Source: Amycolatopsis rifamycinica
Lineage (GTDB): Bacteria; Actinomycetota; Actinomycetes; Mycobacteriales; Pseudonocardiaceae
Assembly (NCBI RefSeq): GCF_000695625.1
Contig: NZ_JMQI01000015.1
Coordinates: forward strand, 1-64,000
DNA length: 64,000 nucleotides
Direction: 5' to 3'
The notes under the pieces were generated by a model. The model saw only the letters and a program-made list of their open reading frames with translations. It made no database searches and was not told the DNA's origin. The translations under genes and the position numbers were made by a program. Position 1 is the first letter of the stretch, and every line of letters begins with the position of its first letter. This document shows positions 15,689-24,479 of the stretch, piece by piece.

Positions 15689-16317
15689 GCCGCGGCTCCT
15701 CGCTGCCGCGGGTGGGCAAGGTGGTGCTCGTCGACGTCGGGCTCCCGTACGCGGTCTACCTGGCGCTCAGCCGGCTGGGGGTCTCCCCCGTGCTCGCCCT
15801 CGTCGTCGCGGGCGGGGTGTCCCTGGTCCGGGTCGCGGTCGGCTACGTCGCCGAGCGCACGGTCAGCGCGCTGTCCGTGCTGGTCCTGGTGCGCTTCGGG
15901 CTGGGCGTGCTGCTGGGTCTCCTGTCCGGGGACGCGCGCGTCGTGCTGATCAAGGATTCCCTGGTGACCGCGTCGGTGGGGCTGGCCGCGCTGGTCTCCC
16001 TGTTCCTGGCCCGCCCGCTGACCTATTACATCCGGCGCGATTTCAATGGCGACAGAAATGCCGGAGAAGAATCCTGGACACACTCCACCGAATTCCGCCG
16101 GACGAACCGGGTGACCACCGGGGCGTGGACAGCGGGATTGCTGGCCGAGTCGGCGGCCAGAATCGGCGTGGCGTTCTGGACGCCGCTCGACATAGCCACA
16201 CTGGCGTGCCCGGCAATCGGGGCGTGCTCGATTCTCGTGCTCATCGCGTGGACCCAGTGGTACGGCCACGCGGCGCGGCCCACCGTCGACGCCGAGCTCG
16301 CCGCCGTCCGGTCCTGA
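15685..16317 (+). CDS. VC0807-family integral membrane protein
   Basis: A 210-aa membrane protein from GTG 15685, overlapping the SARP stop by 4 bp. Hydrophobic segments include VVLVDVGLPYAVYLALSRLG, SPVLALVVAGGVSLVRVAVGYVAE, LSVLVLVRFGLGVLLGLLSG and VGLAALVSLFLARPLTYYI. The pattern with RPLTYYIRRDF fits the VC0807/DUF3159-like group of unknown role. A C-terminal pair of helices follows RTNRVTTGAWTAGLL. Tight coupling to the SARP gene suggests a cluster function, perhaps in membrane sensing or export, but no motif proves it. Confidence 0.75.
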   Translation: MSRGSSLPRVGKVVLVDVGLPYAVYLALSRLGVSPVLALVVAGGVSLVRVAVGYVAERTVSALSVLVLVRFGLGVLLGLLSGDARVVLIKDSLVTASVGLAALVSLFLARPLTYYIRRDFNGDRNAGEESWTHSTEFRRTNRVTTGAWTAGLLAESAARIGVAFWTPLDIATLACPAIGACSILVLIAWTQWYGHAARPTVDAELAAVRS

Positions 16318-16358
16318 CCGTTTCCCGCGGTCGCGAACCGCGAACCATGGAGTTGATC

Positions 16359-17954
16359 ATGACGTATGAGGAAACCCCCGTGCTGATCGTCGGTGGCGGG
16401 CTGACCGGCCTCGCCGCGGCGTTGTTCCTCGCCCAGCAGGGCGTCGGTTCGTACCTGGTCGAGAAGCACGAGACGACCACCGTGCTGACCCGGGCTTCCG
16501 GGATCAGCCCGCGCACGATGGAACTGCTCCGCAACGCGGGCCTGGCGCAGGTCGTCGCCGACCGCGGGCCCAAGCTCGTCCAGGGCGACCGCTGGCGCGA
16601 GCTGGGCCAGCCGAGCGACCAGATCCCGTGGGTCGTGCTGCGCGCCACGAGCGTCGCGGACATGGAGAACGCGGTCGTGATCGAGGAGCCGTCGCTCGAC
16701 TTCGACGGGATCAGTCCCATGAAACCGCACTGGTGCGGGCAGGACCGGCTGGAGCCCATCCTGCGTGACGCGGCGGCCGCCCGGGGCGCCCGTATCCGGT
16801 TCGGGACACTGCTCGAATCGCTGGACCAGGACGACGACGGGGTCACGGCGGTGGTCGTCGAACGCGCCACGGGCGAACGCACGACGGTCCGGGCGAGGTA
16901 CGCGATCGCGGCCGACGGCGTGGGCGGCGGCCTGCGCGAGCAGCTCGGCATCGGGCTCGAAGGGCACGGCGTCGTCGGCGCGGCGATGAGCGTGCTGTTC
17001 AAGGCCGACCTGAACCCGGCGATCCAGGGGCGCCGGTTCGTCATCTGCTACCTCGCCAACGAGCAGGCGCCCGGCGTGCTGCAGCTGTTCGACGAGGAGC
17101 GCTGGGTGTACGGGTTCTTCTACGACCCGCGCACGACCGATCCGGCCGGCCTCACCGAGCAGCGGTGCACCGAGCAGCTGCGGACCGCGCTCGGCCTGCC
17201 GGACCTCGAGATCGAGGTGGAGATGACGATGCCGTGGGTGATGTCCCACAACGTCGCCCGCGCCTACCGGTCCGGCCGGGTGTTCCTGGCCGGGGACGCG
17301 GCGCACGTCCACCCGCCGGCCGGGGCGTTCGGCGCCAACGGCGGCATCCAGGACGTGCACAACCTCGCGTGGAAGATCTCCGCCGTGCTGAGCGGCTGGG
17401 CCGGCGCCGGCCTGCTCGACACCTACGAGCGGGAACGCCGGCCGGTCGGCGCGGCCGTCGCGCGGCAAGCGTTGCTGCGGCACACCTTCCGCCTCGACAG
17501 CGGCGCCGGCGGCGAAGAACTGATCGACGCGGCCGTGGTGGGCAACGGTTACCGCTACACCTCCGCCGCGATCGAGGGCGACGAACACCCGTCCGCGGTC
17601 CCGCGCGAGTTCGACCTCACCGGCCGGCCCGGTTACCGGGTGCCCCACGTCTGGGTGCGCCCCGGCGTGTCCACAGTGGATCTCGCCGTGGACTCGTACG
17701 CGCTCCTGACCGGTCCCGGCGGCGCCGCCTGGACGGAGGCCGTGGACTCCCTGCCGGGCACCGTGCCGCTGAGCGTGCACGTCCTCGACAGCACCTTCAC
17801 CGAGGCCGCGGAGCTCGCCACTGATGGCGCGCTGCTGGTGCGGCCGGACGGGTTCGTGGCCTGGCGCGGGGAGAACGCCCAGTCCGCGGGCAAGCTCGGG
17901 GACGTGCTGGCCCACACCCTCGACCGCGGCGAGAAGCCGGCCGGAAAGTACTGA
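16359..17954 (+). CDS. tcmG: TcmG-like FAD-dependent aromatic polyketide oxygenase
   Basis: A 531-aa flavin monooxygenase of the aromatic-hydroxylase family. FAD motifs are PVLIVGGGLTGLAAALFLAQQGVG (residues 7-30), AIAADGVGGGLREQLGI, and GDAAHVHPPAGAFGANGGIQDVHNLAWK. The C-terminal 130 residues are the thioredoxin-like domain of polyketide hydroxylases (GRPGYRVPHVWV). Start ATG 16359 has GGAG six bases before it; ATG 16347 is an alternative. By position and motifs it matches TcmG, the oxygenase that triply hydroxylates tetracenomycin A2 to form tetracenomycin C (established for the Streptomyces enzyme). It starts the run of genes colinear with tcmG-P. Confidence 0.88.
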   Translation: MTYEETPVLIVGGGLTGLAAALFLAQQGVGSYLVEKHETTTVLTRASGISPRTMELLRNAGLAQVVADRGPKLVQGDRWRELGQPSDQIPWVVLRATSVADMENAVVIEEPSLDFDGISPMKPHWCGQDRLEPILRDAAAARGARIRFGTLLESLDQDDDGVTAVVVERATGERTTVRARYAIAADGVGGGLREQLGIGLEGHGVVGAAMSVLFKADLNPAIQGRRFVICYLANEQAPGVLQLFDEERWVYGFFYDPRTTDPAGLTEQRCTEQLRTALGLPDLEIEVEMTMPWVMSHNVARAYRSGRVFLAGDAAHVHPPAGAFGANGGIQDVHNLAWKISAVLSGWAGAGLLDTYERERRPVGAAVARQALLRHTFRLDSGAGGEELIDAAVVGNGYRYTSAAIEGDEHPSAVPREFDLTGRPGYRVPHVWVRPGVSTVDLAVDSYALLTGPGGAAWTEAVDSLPGTVPLSVHVLDSTFTEAAELATDGALLVRPDGFVAWRGENAQSAGKLGDVLAHTLDRGEKPAGKY

Positions 17955-17965
17955 GAGGACAGGAC

Positions 17966-18289
17966 ATGGGAAGCATCACCGCACCTTCGAACGTCTACAC
18001 GCTGATCAACGTCTTCCCGGTCGAGCCCGATCGGCGGACCGAACTGTACGAGCACCTGGTCGAGGCGACCGAGAAACTGATCAAGCACCTGCCCGGCTTC
18101 GTTTCGGCGAACTTCCACCTGAGCCACGACGGCAAGCACGTCGTCAACTACGCCCAGTGGGAAAGCGAGCGGCACTTCCGGGCCATGCACGCGGATCCGC
18201 GGCTGAAGGCGCACTTCGACTTCTGCCGCGCCCTCTCGACCCCCCACTCGATCCCCTGCGACGTTTCGTCGGTGCACGAAACGACCTGA
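17966..18289 (+). CDS. tcmH: TcmH-like antibiotic biosynthesis monooxygenase (ABM)
   Basis: A 107-aa ferredoxin-like alpha-beta-barrel protein. Typical ABM elements are YTLINVFPVEPDRRTELYEHLVEATEKLIKHLPGFVSANFHLSHDGKHVVNYAQWES and a terminal HF-rich stretch. These are cofactor-free oxygenases acting on anthrones and related polyphenols. TcmH converts tetracenomycin F1 to the naphthacenequinone D3 (established for the homologue). The gene starts 11 bp after the tcmG homologue with TGAGAGGACAGGAC before the ATG. It is followed by a very strong hairpin, so this transcript probably ends here. Confidence 0.88.
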   Translation: MGSITAPSNVYTLINVFPVEPDRRTELYEHLVEATEKLIKHLPGFVSANFHLSHDGKHVVNYAQWESERHFRAMHADPRLKAHFDFCRALSTPHSIPCDVSSVHETT

Positions 18290-18306
18290 TCGCGGGCGTA
18301 CTCCCG

Positions 18307-18344
18307 GAAGCCGGTGCGCGGACCTGTGTCCGCGCACCGGCTTC
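18307..18344 (+). terminator. 17-bp perfect hairpin terminator inside the cluster
   Basis: The arms at 18307-18323 and 18328-18344 pair perfectly over 17 bp around the loop CTGT. It lies 18 bp after the tcmH stop and separates tcmGH from the tcmI operon. Confidence 0.8.
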
Positions 18345-18367
18345 TGTCCGTTGTGGACGGACCAGGC

Positions 18368-18396
18368 GGAAACCCGCTTACAACCGGACTCCAAGG
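18368..18396 (+). promoter_or_regulatory. candidate SARP boxes before the tcmI operon
   Basis: GGAAACC (18368), TACAACC (18379) and TCCAAGG (18390) are spaced exactly 11 bp and resemble the TCCAACC repeat before the 10571 gene. GAAAGT nine bases downstream could be a -10. It lies directly behind a terminator. Confidence 0.5.
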
Positions 18397-18447
18397 ACAA
18401 GAAGGGAAAGTAGAACCGGAGAGCAGCAGCCGACGCGAGGAGGAGCA

Positions 18448-18774
18448 GTGGCCTACCGGGCTCTGATGGTCCTGCGCATGGACCCCGACGACGCGGACCA
18501 AGTGGCCGCGGCGTTCGCCGAACACGACCGGACCAGCCTGCCGGGCGAACTCGGCGTCACCCGCCGGACGCTGTTCCGGTTCCACGACCTCTACTTCCAC
18601 CTCATCGAGGCCGAGGACGACATCATGCCTTCCCTCCACGCCGCCCGCGGCAACCCGCACTTCCGGAAGGTCAACGACGAAGTCGGCCAGTACCTCACGC
18701 CGTACTCGGCCGACTGGAGCGAGCTCAAGGATTCGCAGGCGGAAGTCTTCTACAGCTGGGAGAACCCGCGGTGA
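18448..18774 (+). CDS. tcmI: TcmI-like polyketide cyclase
   Basis: A 108-aa protein of the TcmI cyclase family (PF04673): [57 protein letters not shown], with [23 protein letters not shown]. It is a dimeric ferredoxin-like fold that closes the last ring (tetracenomycin F2 to F1 in the reference pathway). The GTG start at 18448 follows GAGGAGGAGCA. Its stop overlaps the next start (GTGA), beginning a chain of translationally coupled genes through the aromatase. A terminator and SARP-type repeats upstream suggest this is the first gene of the core PKS transcript. Confidence 0.9.
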   Translation: MAYRALMVLRMDPDDADQVAAAFAEHDRTSLPGELGVTRRTLFRFHDLYFHLIEAEDDIMPSLHAARGNPHFRKVNDEVGQYLTPYSADWSELKDSQAEVFYSWENPR

Positions 18775-19187
18775 ACACACCCAAGGTGGCCCTCGCCGAC
18801 GTCGCACCGAACCGCCGGCAGGGCGGGAGCACCCGCGCCCTGCTCACCCCGGTCTCGGTCGGGGCGACGTCCGGCTTCCTGGGCACGATCGACCTCGCCC
18901 CCGGCGAGTTCGTCGCCGAGCACTACCACCCGTACTCGGACAAGTACCTGTACCTGACCCGCGGCACGGTCCTCGTGGTGCTCAACGGCGAGGAGATCGA
19001 GCTGCGGGCGGACGAGGCGCTCCTGGTCACCCGGGGCACGCGCAACCGCATCGTCAACACCGGCGACGTCCCCGCGCGGGCGGTGTTCCAGATCTCCCCG
19101 CTGGCCCCGAAACCGGAGCTCGGGCACGTCGACACCGAGCCGGTCCCGTACCCGGACGCGGGTCCGCCCCGGGTCGGTGGGCTGTGA
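18771..19187 (+). CDS. tcmJ: TcmJ-like cupin
   Basis: A 138-aa single-domain cupin. Motif 1 is [21 protein letters not shown], with two His and a late acidic/aromatic run; motif 2 is [24 protein letters not shown], where the usual motif-2 His is Asn. TcmJ and related polyketide cupins improve correct folding or cyclisation of the poly-beta-ketone; their exact chemistry is unsettled. GTGA overlaps at both ends couple it to the cyclase and KS-alpha genes. Confidence 0.85.
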   Translation: MNTPKVALADVAPNRRQGGSTRALLTPVSVGATSGFLGTIDLAPGEFVAEHYHPYSDKYLYLTRGTVLVVLNGEEIELRADEALLVTRGTRNRIVNTGDVPARAVFQISPLAPKPELGHVDTEPVPYPDAGPPRVGGL

Positions 19188-20440
19188 CGGGCCGCCGGGT
19201 GGTGATCACCGGCATCGGCGTCCGCGCGCCGGGCGGCGTCGGCACGCCGGCCTTCTGGGACCTGCTGACCTCCGGCCGCACGGCGACGCGGACGATCTCG
19301 TCGTTCGACCCGGCGCCGTTCCGGTCGCGGATCGCCGCCGAGATCGACTTCGACCCGGTCGCCGAGGGGTTCACCGCCGAGCAGGCGGCCACCGCGGACC
19401 GCGCGGCACTGCTCGCCATCGCATCCGCCCGGGAGGCGCTGGCCGACAGCGGCGCCGGCCCGCTCGACCCCGAACGGACCGGGGTCAGCGTCGGCACCGC
19501 GGTCGGGGCGACGACGAGCCTGGACCGCGAGTACGCGCGGGTCAGCTCCCGCGGGGCGACGTGGCTCGTCGACCACACGCTCGCGGCGCGGAACCTGTTC
19601 GACCACTACGTCCCGAGCTCGATGGCCCGCGACGTCGCGTGGGAGGTCGGCGCCGAAGGGCCGGTGGCCGTGGTGTCGACCGGGTGCACGTCCGGTCTGG
19701 ACGCCGTGGGCCACGCCGTGGAGCAGATCCGCGACGGCCGGGCCGAAGTGATGCTCGGCGGGGCGACGGAGGCCCCGATCTCCCCGATCACCGTGGCCTG
19801 TTTCGACGCCATCAAGGCCACCTCGGCGAACAACGCCGACCCGGCCGGCGCCTCACGGCCGTTCGACCGGGGCCGGGACGGGTTCGTGCTCGGCGAAGGC
19901 GCGGCCATGTTCGTCCTGGAGGAGCTGACCGCGGCCCGCCGCCGGGGCGCGCACGTCTACGCGGAGGTGTCCGGGTTCGCGACCCGGTGCAACGCCCACC
20001 ACATGACCGGGCTGCGGCCGGACGGGCGGGAGCTGGCGAAAGCCGTCACCGTGGCGCTCGGCCAGGCGAAGCGGACGCCGGACGCGGTCGGCTACGTGAA
20101 CGCGCACGGCTCGGGCACCAAGCAGAACGACCGGCACGAGACCGCCGCGTTCAAGCGGAGCCTCGGCGACCACGCCTACCGGGTCCCGGTCAGCTCCATC
20201 AAGTCCATGATCGGCCATTCGCTCGGCGCGATCGGCGCGATCGAGCTGGCCGCCTGCGCCCTGGCCATCGAGCACGGAGTCGTGCCGCCCACGGCGAACT
20301 ACGCCGAGCCGGACCCCGACTGCGACCTCGACTACGTGCCGAACACCGCCCGGGCGGTGGCGCTGGACACCGTGCTCAGCGTGGGCAGCGGGTTCGGCGG
20401 CTTCCAGAGCGCCGCCGTGCTGACGAGGGCGGCCTCATGA
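19184..20440 (+). CDS. tcmK: type II PKS ketosynthase alpha (KS-alpha)
   Basis: A 418-aa condensing enzyme. The catalytic triad is present: Cys168 in [16 protein letters not shown], His308 in [16 protein letters not shown] and His345 in [17 protein letters not shown]. Length and motifs are those of minimal PKS KS-alpha subunits. It pairs with the chain-length factor that follows and elongates malonyl units on the ACP. The start is GTG 19184 within the cupin stop, and its own stop overlaps the KS-beta start (ATGA), so the KS-alpha/KS-beta heterodimer is made stoichiometrically. In the tetracenomycin system this pair builds a decaketide. Confidence 0.96.
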   Translation: MTGRRVVITGIGVRAPGGVGTPAFWDLLTSGRTATRTISSFDPAPFRSRIAAEIDFDPVAEGFTAEQAATADRAALLAIASAREALADSGAGPLDPERTGVSVGTAVGATTSLDREYARVSSRGATWLVDHTLAARNLFDHYVPSSMARDVAWEVGAEGPVAVVSTGCTSGLDAVGHAVEQIRDGRAEVMLGGATEAPISPITVACFDAIKATSANNADPAGASRPFDRGRDGFVLGEGAAMFVLEELTAARRRGAHVYAEVSGFATRCNAHHMTGLRPDGRELAKAVTVALGQAKRTPDAVGYVNAHGSGTKQNDRHETAAFKRSLGDHAYRVPVSSIKSMIGHSLGAIGAIELAACALAIEHGVVPPTANYAEPDPDCDLDYVPNTARAVALDTVLSVGSGFGGFQSAAVLTRAAS

Positions 20441-21639
20441 CGGCGGTGGTGACCGGCCTGGACGTCATCGCGGCCAACGGGACCGGTGTGGCGGAGTACT
20501 GGGAGGCGACGCTGGCCGGCCGCTCGGGGCTGGGGGTGATCAGCCGCTTCGACCCGGCCGGCTACCCGGTCCGGGTCGGCGGCGAGGTACGGGCGTTCGA
20601 GCCGCGGGACCACCTGCCCAGCCGGTTGCTCACGCAGACCGACCGGATGACCCAGCACGCGCTCGCGGTGACCGGCTGGGCGCTCGCGGACGCGGGCGTC
20701 GACCCGGCCGAGCTCGACGAGTACGCCATGGGCGTGGTGACCGCGAGCGGCTCCGGCGGGTTCGAGTTCGGCCAGCACGAACTGCAGAAGCTGTGGGGAA
20801 CCGGGCCGGAGCGGGTCAGCGCCTACCAGTCGTTCGCCTGGTTCTACGCGGTGAACACGGGACAGCTCTCGATCCGCCACGGCATGCGGGGCCACAGCTC
20901 GGTCGTCGTCACCGAACAGGCGGGCGGGATCGACGCCGCCGCGCAGGGCGCGCGTCTGGTGGACGCGGGAACGCTGCGGCTCGCGGTCACCGGGGGCTTC
21001 GAGGCGTCCCTGTGCCCGTGGGGCCTGGTCGCGCAGATCCCCAGCGGGCTGCTCAGCACCGAGCCGGATCCGGCCCGGGCCTACCGGCCCTTCGACGGCG
21101 ATGCGTCGGGGTGGGTGGCCGGCGAAGGAGGCGCGATCCTGGTCGTCGAAGAGGCCGGCGCCGCCCGGGCACGCGGCGTCGACCGCGTCTACGGCCGGAT
21201 CGCCGGGTACACGGCCACGTTCGACCCGAAACCGGGGTCCGGCCGTCCGCCGGGGCTCGCCCGCGCCATCCGCGGCGCGCTGCGGCAGGCCGAGGTCGAG
21301 CCGTCGGAGGTGGACGTGGTGTTCGCCGACGCCGCCGGCATCCCGGCGTGGGACGAGGCCGAGGCGGCCGCACTGGCCGAGGTCTTCGGGCCCCGCGCGG
21401 TTCCGGTGACCGCGCCCAAGACGATGACCGGGCGGCTGTCCGCGGGCGCCGCGCTCGACGTGGCGACCGCGTTCCTCGCCCTCCGCGACGACGTGGTGCC
21501 GCCGTCGGTCGGCACCCGCGGATCGTCCGAAGTGGACCTCGTGGTGGACCGGCCGCGGGAACTGCCCGTGCGCACCGCGCTCGTCGTGGCCCGCGGGGCC
21601 GGCGGCTTCAATTCCGCGCTCGTCCTGTGCGAGCACTGA
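20437..21639 (+). CDS. tcmL: type II PKS chain length factor (KS-beta)
   Basis: A 400-aa ketosynthase-like subunit. The catalytic Cys is replaced by Gln161 in [15 protein letters not shown], the hallmark of chain length factors, and the His residues of KS-alpha are also lost. Other conserved parts are [19 protein letters not shown] and [19 protein letters not shown]. It starts at ATG 20437 in the KS-alpha stop. It sets the chain length and primes by decarboxylation together with KS-alpha. The chain length cannot be read reliably by eye. Confidence 0.95.
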   Translation: MTAVVTGLDVIAANGTGVAEYWEATLAGRSGLGVISRFDPAGYPVRVGGEVRAFEPRDHLPSRLLTQTDRMTQHALAVTGWALADAGVDPAELDEYAMGVVTASGSGGFEFGQHELQKLWGTGPERVSAYQSFAWFYAVNTGQLSIRHGMRGHSSVVVTEQAGGIDAAAQGARLVDAGTLRLAVTGGFEASLCPWGLVAQIPSGLLSTEPDPARAYRPFDGDASGWVAGEGGAILVVEEAGAARARGVDRVYGRIAGYTATFDPKPGSGRPPGLARAIRGALRQAEVEPSEVDVVFADAAGIPAWDEAEAAALAEVFGPRAVPVTAPKTMTGRLSAGAALDVATAFLALRDDVVPPSVGTRGSSEVDLVVDRPRELPVRTALVVARGAGGFNSALVLCEH

Positions 21640-21668
21640 CAACTCATCGCTCCGACCGGAGGTGGCAC

Positions 21669-21914
21669 ATGACACTGGCCGAATTCGTCGACGTGATCCG
21701 CGCGTGCGCGGGTGACCCGGACGAGTACGACCTGAACGGCGACATCCTGGACGTCCCGTTCGAGGAACTGGGGTACGACTCGCTCGCGCTGATCGAGGTG
21801 TCGGCGCGGCTCAAGCAGGACCACGGCGTCGACGTGGACGGGTTCGCCGAGCTGGCCAGCCCGCGGGCCGCGCTGGAGCTCATCAACGGCGCGCGCGAAC
21901 GTGAGGTGGCGTGA
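21669..21914 (+). CDS. tcmM: type II PKS acyl carrier protein
   Basis: An 81-aa ACP with the phosphopantetheine site Ser38 in ELGYDSLALIEVSARLKQDHGV. ATG 21669 follows GGAGGTGGCAC. It carries the growing poly-beta-ketone. It sits directly after KS-beta, as in the standard alpha-beta-ACP triad, with 29 bp between. The stop is one base before the aromatase start, whose ribosome site lies inside the ACP reading frame. Confidence 0.96.
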   Translation: MTLAEFVDVIRACAGDPDEYDLNGDILDVPFEELGYDSLALIEVSARLKQDHGVDVDGFAELASPRAALELINGAREREVA

Positions 21915-21915
21915 C

Positions 21916-22362
21916 GTGGCGGCCGAGACCGAGAACTCCGTGACCATCGACGCGCCCCTCGAAGTGGTGTGGAAGTTCACCAACGACGTCGAGGCGTGGC
22001 CGGAGTACTTCGACGAGTACGCCGCGGTCGAGGTGCTCCGCCGGGACGGCGACACGATCGACTTCCGGCTCACCACCCGGCCCGACGACCAGGGCCAGGC
22101 GTGGTCGTGGGTCTCGCGCCGGACCGCCGACCCGGCGACCCGCACGGTGCGGGCGCACCGGCTGGAGACGGGGCCGTTCGAGTACATGCGGCTGCGGTGG
22201 TTCTACACCGAGTCCGGCGGCCGCACGACCATGCGCTGGGTCCAGGAGTTCGAGGTGCGCGCCGACGCCCCGTTCGACGAGGCGGCGATGGTCGAGCGGC
22301 TGAACTCCGGTTCCCGCAGGAACATGGCGCGCATCAAGCAGATCCTCGAAACGTCGTCCTGA
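21916..22362 (+). CDS. tcmN: TcmN-type aromatase/cyclase (SRPBCC, N-terminal half of TcmN)
   Basis: A 148-aa START/SRPBCC-fold aromatase. The start GTG 21916 gives VAAETENSVTIDAPLEVVWKFTNDVEAWPEYFDEYAAVEVLRRDGD, which aligns with the known TcmN N-terminus; GTG 21901 is an upstream alternative. RTVRAHRLETGPFEYMRLRW and MRWVQEFEVRADAPFDEAAM are further signature stretches lining the cavity. It directs first-ring closure and aromatisation. In Streptomyces glaucescens TcmN this domain is fused to an O-methyltransferase; here it ends in TGA and the methyltransferase is a separate gene 23 bp on. Confidence 0.92.
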   Translation: MAAETENSVTIDAPLEVVWKFTNDVEAWPEYFDEYAAVEVLRRDGDTIDFRLTTRPDDQGQAWSWVSRRTADPATRTVRAHRLETGPFEYMRLRWFYTESGGRTTMRWVQEFEVRADAPFDEAAMVERLNSGSRRNMARIKQILETSS

Positions 22363-22385
22363 ACGGTACGCGGGAAGGATTTCGA

Positions 22386-23438
22386 ATGACCACAGTAGAC
22401 AATCCGGCGGCGGCCGGCCCGCTGCCGTCCCTGGACGACCTCCACGCCCGGCAGCTGTTCCTGCTGGCCAGTGCGGGCCGGCTCGCCAAGGTCGTGCACG
22501 TGCTGGTGGAGCTGCGGATCGCCGACCTCGTCGGGGACGGCGTGCGCACGGCCGAGGACCTGGCCGCGGCGACCGGGACGCACCCCGACGCGCTCCTGCG
22601 GGTGCTGCGGGCGGCCGCCTCGGTCGGCGTCTTCGCCGAAGGGCCCGACCGGGCGTTCTCCGGGACACCGGTCTCCGACGCGCTGCGGGCGGACAACCCG
22701 CGAGGCCTGCTGCCGCTGGTGAAGTACAACCACCTGGACCTCACCTGGAAGCCGTACGAGCGGATCATGCACAGCGTGCGAACCGGCGAGCCCGCCTTCG
22801 ACCAGGTGCACGGCCGGTCGTTCTTCGAGCACCTGGAGAACGAACCCGAGTCAGGGGCGTTCTTCGAACGCTTCATGATGCACTTCAGCCGGGTGATCGT
22901 CGGCCGTGAGCTGCCCGGCTACCGGCTGCACCGGTTCTCGCGGATCGCGGATCTCGGCGGCGGCGACGGCTGGTTCATCGCGCAGGTCCTGCTGGCCAAC
23001 CCGGCGGGCACCGGGGTGCTGATGGACCTGCCCAGGGTCGCGTCCTCGGCGCCCCCGGTGCTGGCCGAACACGGGGTCGCCGACCGCGTCACCGTGGTGC
23101 CCGGCGACTTCTTCACCGATCCGATCCCGGGTGGCTGCGACGCCTACCTGTTCAAGGGCGTGCTGCACAACTGGTCGGACGAGGACGTCCGCCGGGTGCT
23201 GCGCCGGGTGCGCGCGGCCATCGGGGACAGCGGGGCCCGGCTGCTCGTCTGGGACCAGGTCGTCGCGGCCGGGAACGTCTGGGACCACGCGAAGTTCCTC
23301 GACATCGACATGCTCGTGCTGTTCGGCGGGCGGGAGCGGACCCTGGCCGAGTGGCGGACGCTGTTCGCCGAAGCCGGTTTCGCCCTCACGACCACGGCGG
23401 CGAGCCGGTGGTCCATGCTCGAATGCGTCCCGGCGTGA
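22386..23438 (+). CDS. tcmN: O-methyltransferase (C-terminal half of TcmN as separate protein)
   Basis: A 350-aa class I O-methyltransferase with an N-terminal winged-helix dimerisation domain (VVHVLVELRIADLVGDGVRTAEDLAAATGTHPDALLRVLRAAASVGVF). The SAM motif is FSRIADLGGGDGWFIAQVLL, and the catalytic His is in YLFKGVLHNWSDEDVRRVLRRV. ATG 22386 follows GGGAAGGATTTCGA. The order puts it in the place of TcmN's methyltransferase domain, which methylates the C-3 hydroxyl of tetracenomycin D3. The regiochemistry here is inferred from colinearity only. Confidence 0.88.
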   Translation: MTTVDNPAAAGPLPSLDDLHARQLFLLASAGRLAKVVHVLVELRIADLVGDGVRTAEDLAAATGTHPDALLRVLRAAASVGVFAEGPDRAFSGTPVSDALRADNPRGLLPLVKYNHLDLTWKPYERIMHSVRTGEPAFDQVHGRSFFEHLENEPESGAFFERFMMHFSRVIVGRELPGYRLHRFSRIADLGGGDGWFIAQVLLANPAGTGVLMDLPRVASSAPPVLAEHGVADRVTVVPGDFFTDPIPGGCDAYLFKGVLHNWSDEDVRRVLRRVRAAIGDSGARLLVWDQVVAAGNVWDHAKFLDIDMLVLFGGRERTLAEWRTLFAEAGFALTTTAASRWSMLECVPA

Positions 23439-23458
23439 CCACGGTGGAGGAACACCCG

Positions 23459-24469
23459 ATGACCCCGGACAACGCCGGCGGGCCCGGCAGGATCCTGGAA
23501 CTGATCATGGCGTTCTACGGCTCGCGCGCGGTGCTCTCCGCGGTCGAGCTCGGACTGTTCAGCACCCTCGCGGGCCGGTCGATGACCGCCGCCGAGCTGA
23601 GCGACCAGGCCGGCCTGCACCCCCGCGGCGCCACCGACTTCCTCGACGCGCTGGTGTCGCTGGGACTTCTCGAGCGCACCGGCGACAGCTACGCCAACAC
23701 CCCCGACGCGGAGCGGCACCTCGTCGCCGGGAAGCCCGGGTACGTCGGGGGGTACGCCCGCATGGCCGCCGGAATGCTGTTCCCGGTGTGGGGCAAGCTG
23801 ACCGAGGCCCTGCGCACCGGACAGGCCCAGGTCCCCAGCGGCCGGGGCATTTTCGACGGCTACCGCGACGACGACGCCACCCGCGGGTTCCTCGGGGCGA
23901 TGGACGCCGTGAACAGCGGCGTCGGAGCAGCATTGGTGTCGGTCTTCGACTGGAGCCGGTACTCGTCGGTGGTGGACCTCGGTGGCGCACGCGGCAACCT
24001 CGCGGCGACGCTCCTGCGCGAGCACCCGCACCTCGACGCGACCTGCTTCGACCTCCCACCGGTGGAACGGTTCTTCGCCGAGCACACGGCCGAGCTCGGC
24101 CTGGCCGGCCGGATCCGGTTCGTGGCCGGCGACTTCTTCGCCGACCCGCTGCCGGCGGCGGATGTCTTCGTCGCCGGGCACATCCTGCACTACTTCGACC
24201 TGCCCGCCCGGCAGCGGCTGCTCGCCCGGGTCCACGAGGCGGTCAAGCCGGGGGGCGCGGTGCTGGTGTACGACCGGATGATCGACGCCGACCGCCGGGG
24301 ACGGCCGCTGAGCCTGCTGGGCAGCCTCAACATGCTGCTGACGTCACCGGGAGGTTCGGAATACACGCCGGTCGAAGCGCGGAAGTGGCTGACCGAAGCG
24401 GGTTTCGGGACGGTCGAGGTCGCGAGCGTGGGCGCACTGGACACATTGGTCATCGGACACAAGGACTGA
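23459..24469 (+). CDS. tcmO: TcmO-like O-methyltransferase
   Basis: A 336-aa O-methyltransferase of the same fold: dimerisation domain AVELGLFSTLAGRSMTAAELSDQAGLHPRGATDFLDALVSLGLLERTGD, SAM motif VVDLGGARGNLAATLLREH, and DVFVAGHILHYFDLPARQRLLARV with the active-site His. ATG 23459 has GGTGGAGGAAC upstream; open frame continues back into the previous gene without a ribosome site. By order it equals TcmO, which methylates the C-8 hydroxyl. It differs clearly from the preceding methyltransferase, so this is not a recent duplication. Confidence 0.87.
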   Translation: MTPDNAGGPGRILELIMAFYGSRAVLSAVELGLFSTLAGRSMTAAELSDQAGLHPRGATDFLDALVSLGLLERTGDSYANTPDAERHLVAGKPGYVGGYARMAAGMLFPVWGKLTEALRTGQAQVPSGRGIFDGYRDDDATRGFLGAMDAVNSGVGAALVSVFDWSRYSSVVDLGGARGNLAATLLREHPHLDATCFDLPPVERFFAEHTAELGLAGRIRFVAGDFFADPLPAADVFVAGHILHYFDLPARQRLLARVHEAVKPGGAVLVYDRMIDADRRGRPLSLLGSLNMLLTSPGGSEYTPVEARKWLTEAGFGTVEVASVGALDTLVIGHKD

Positions 24470-24479
24470 GGGCACCGCG

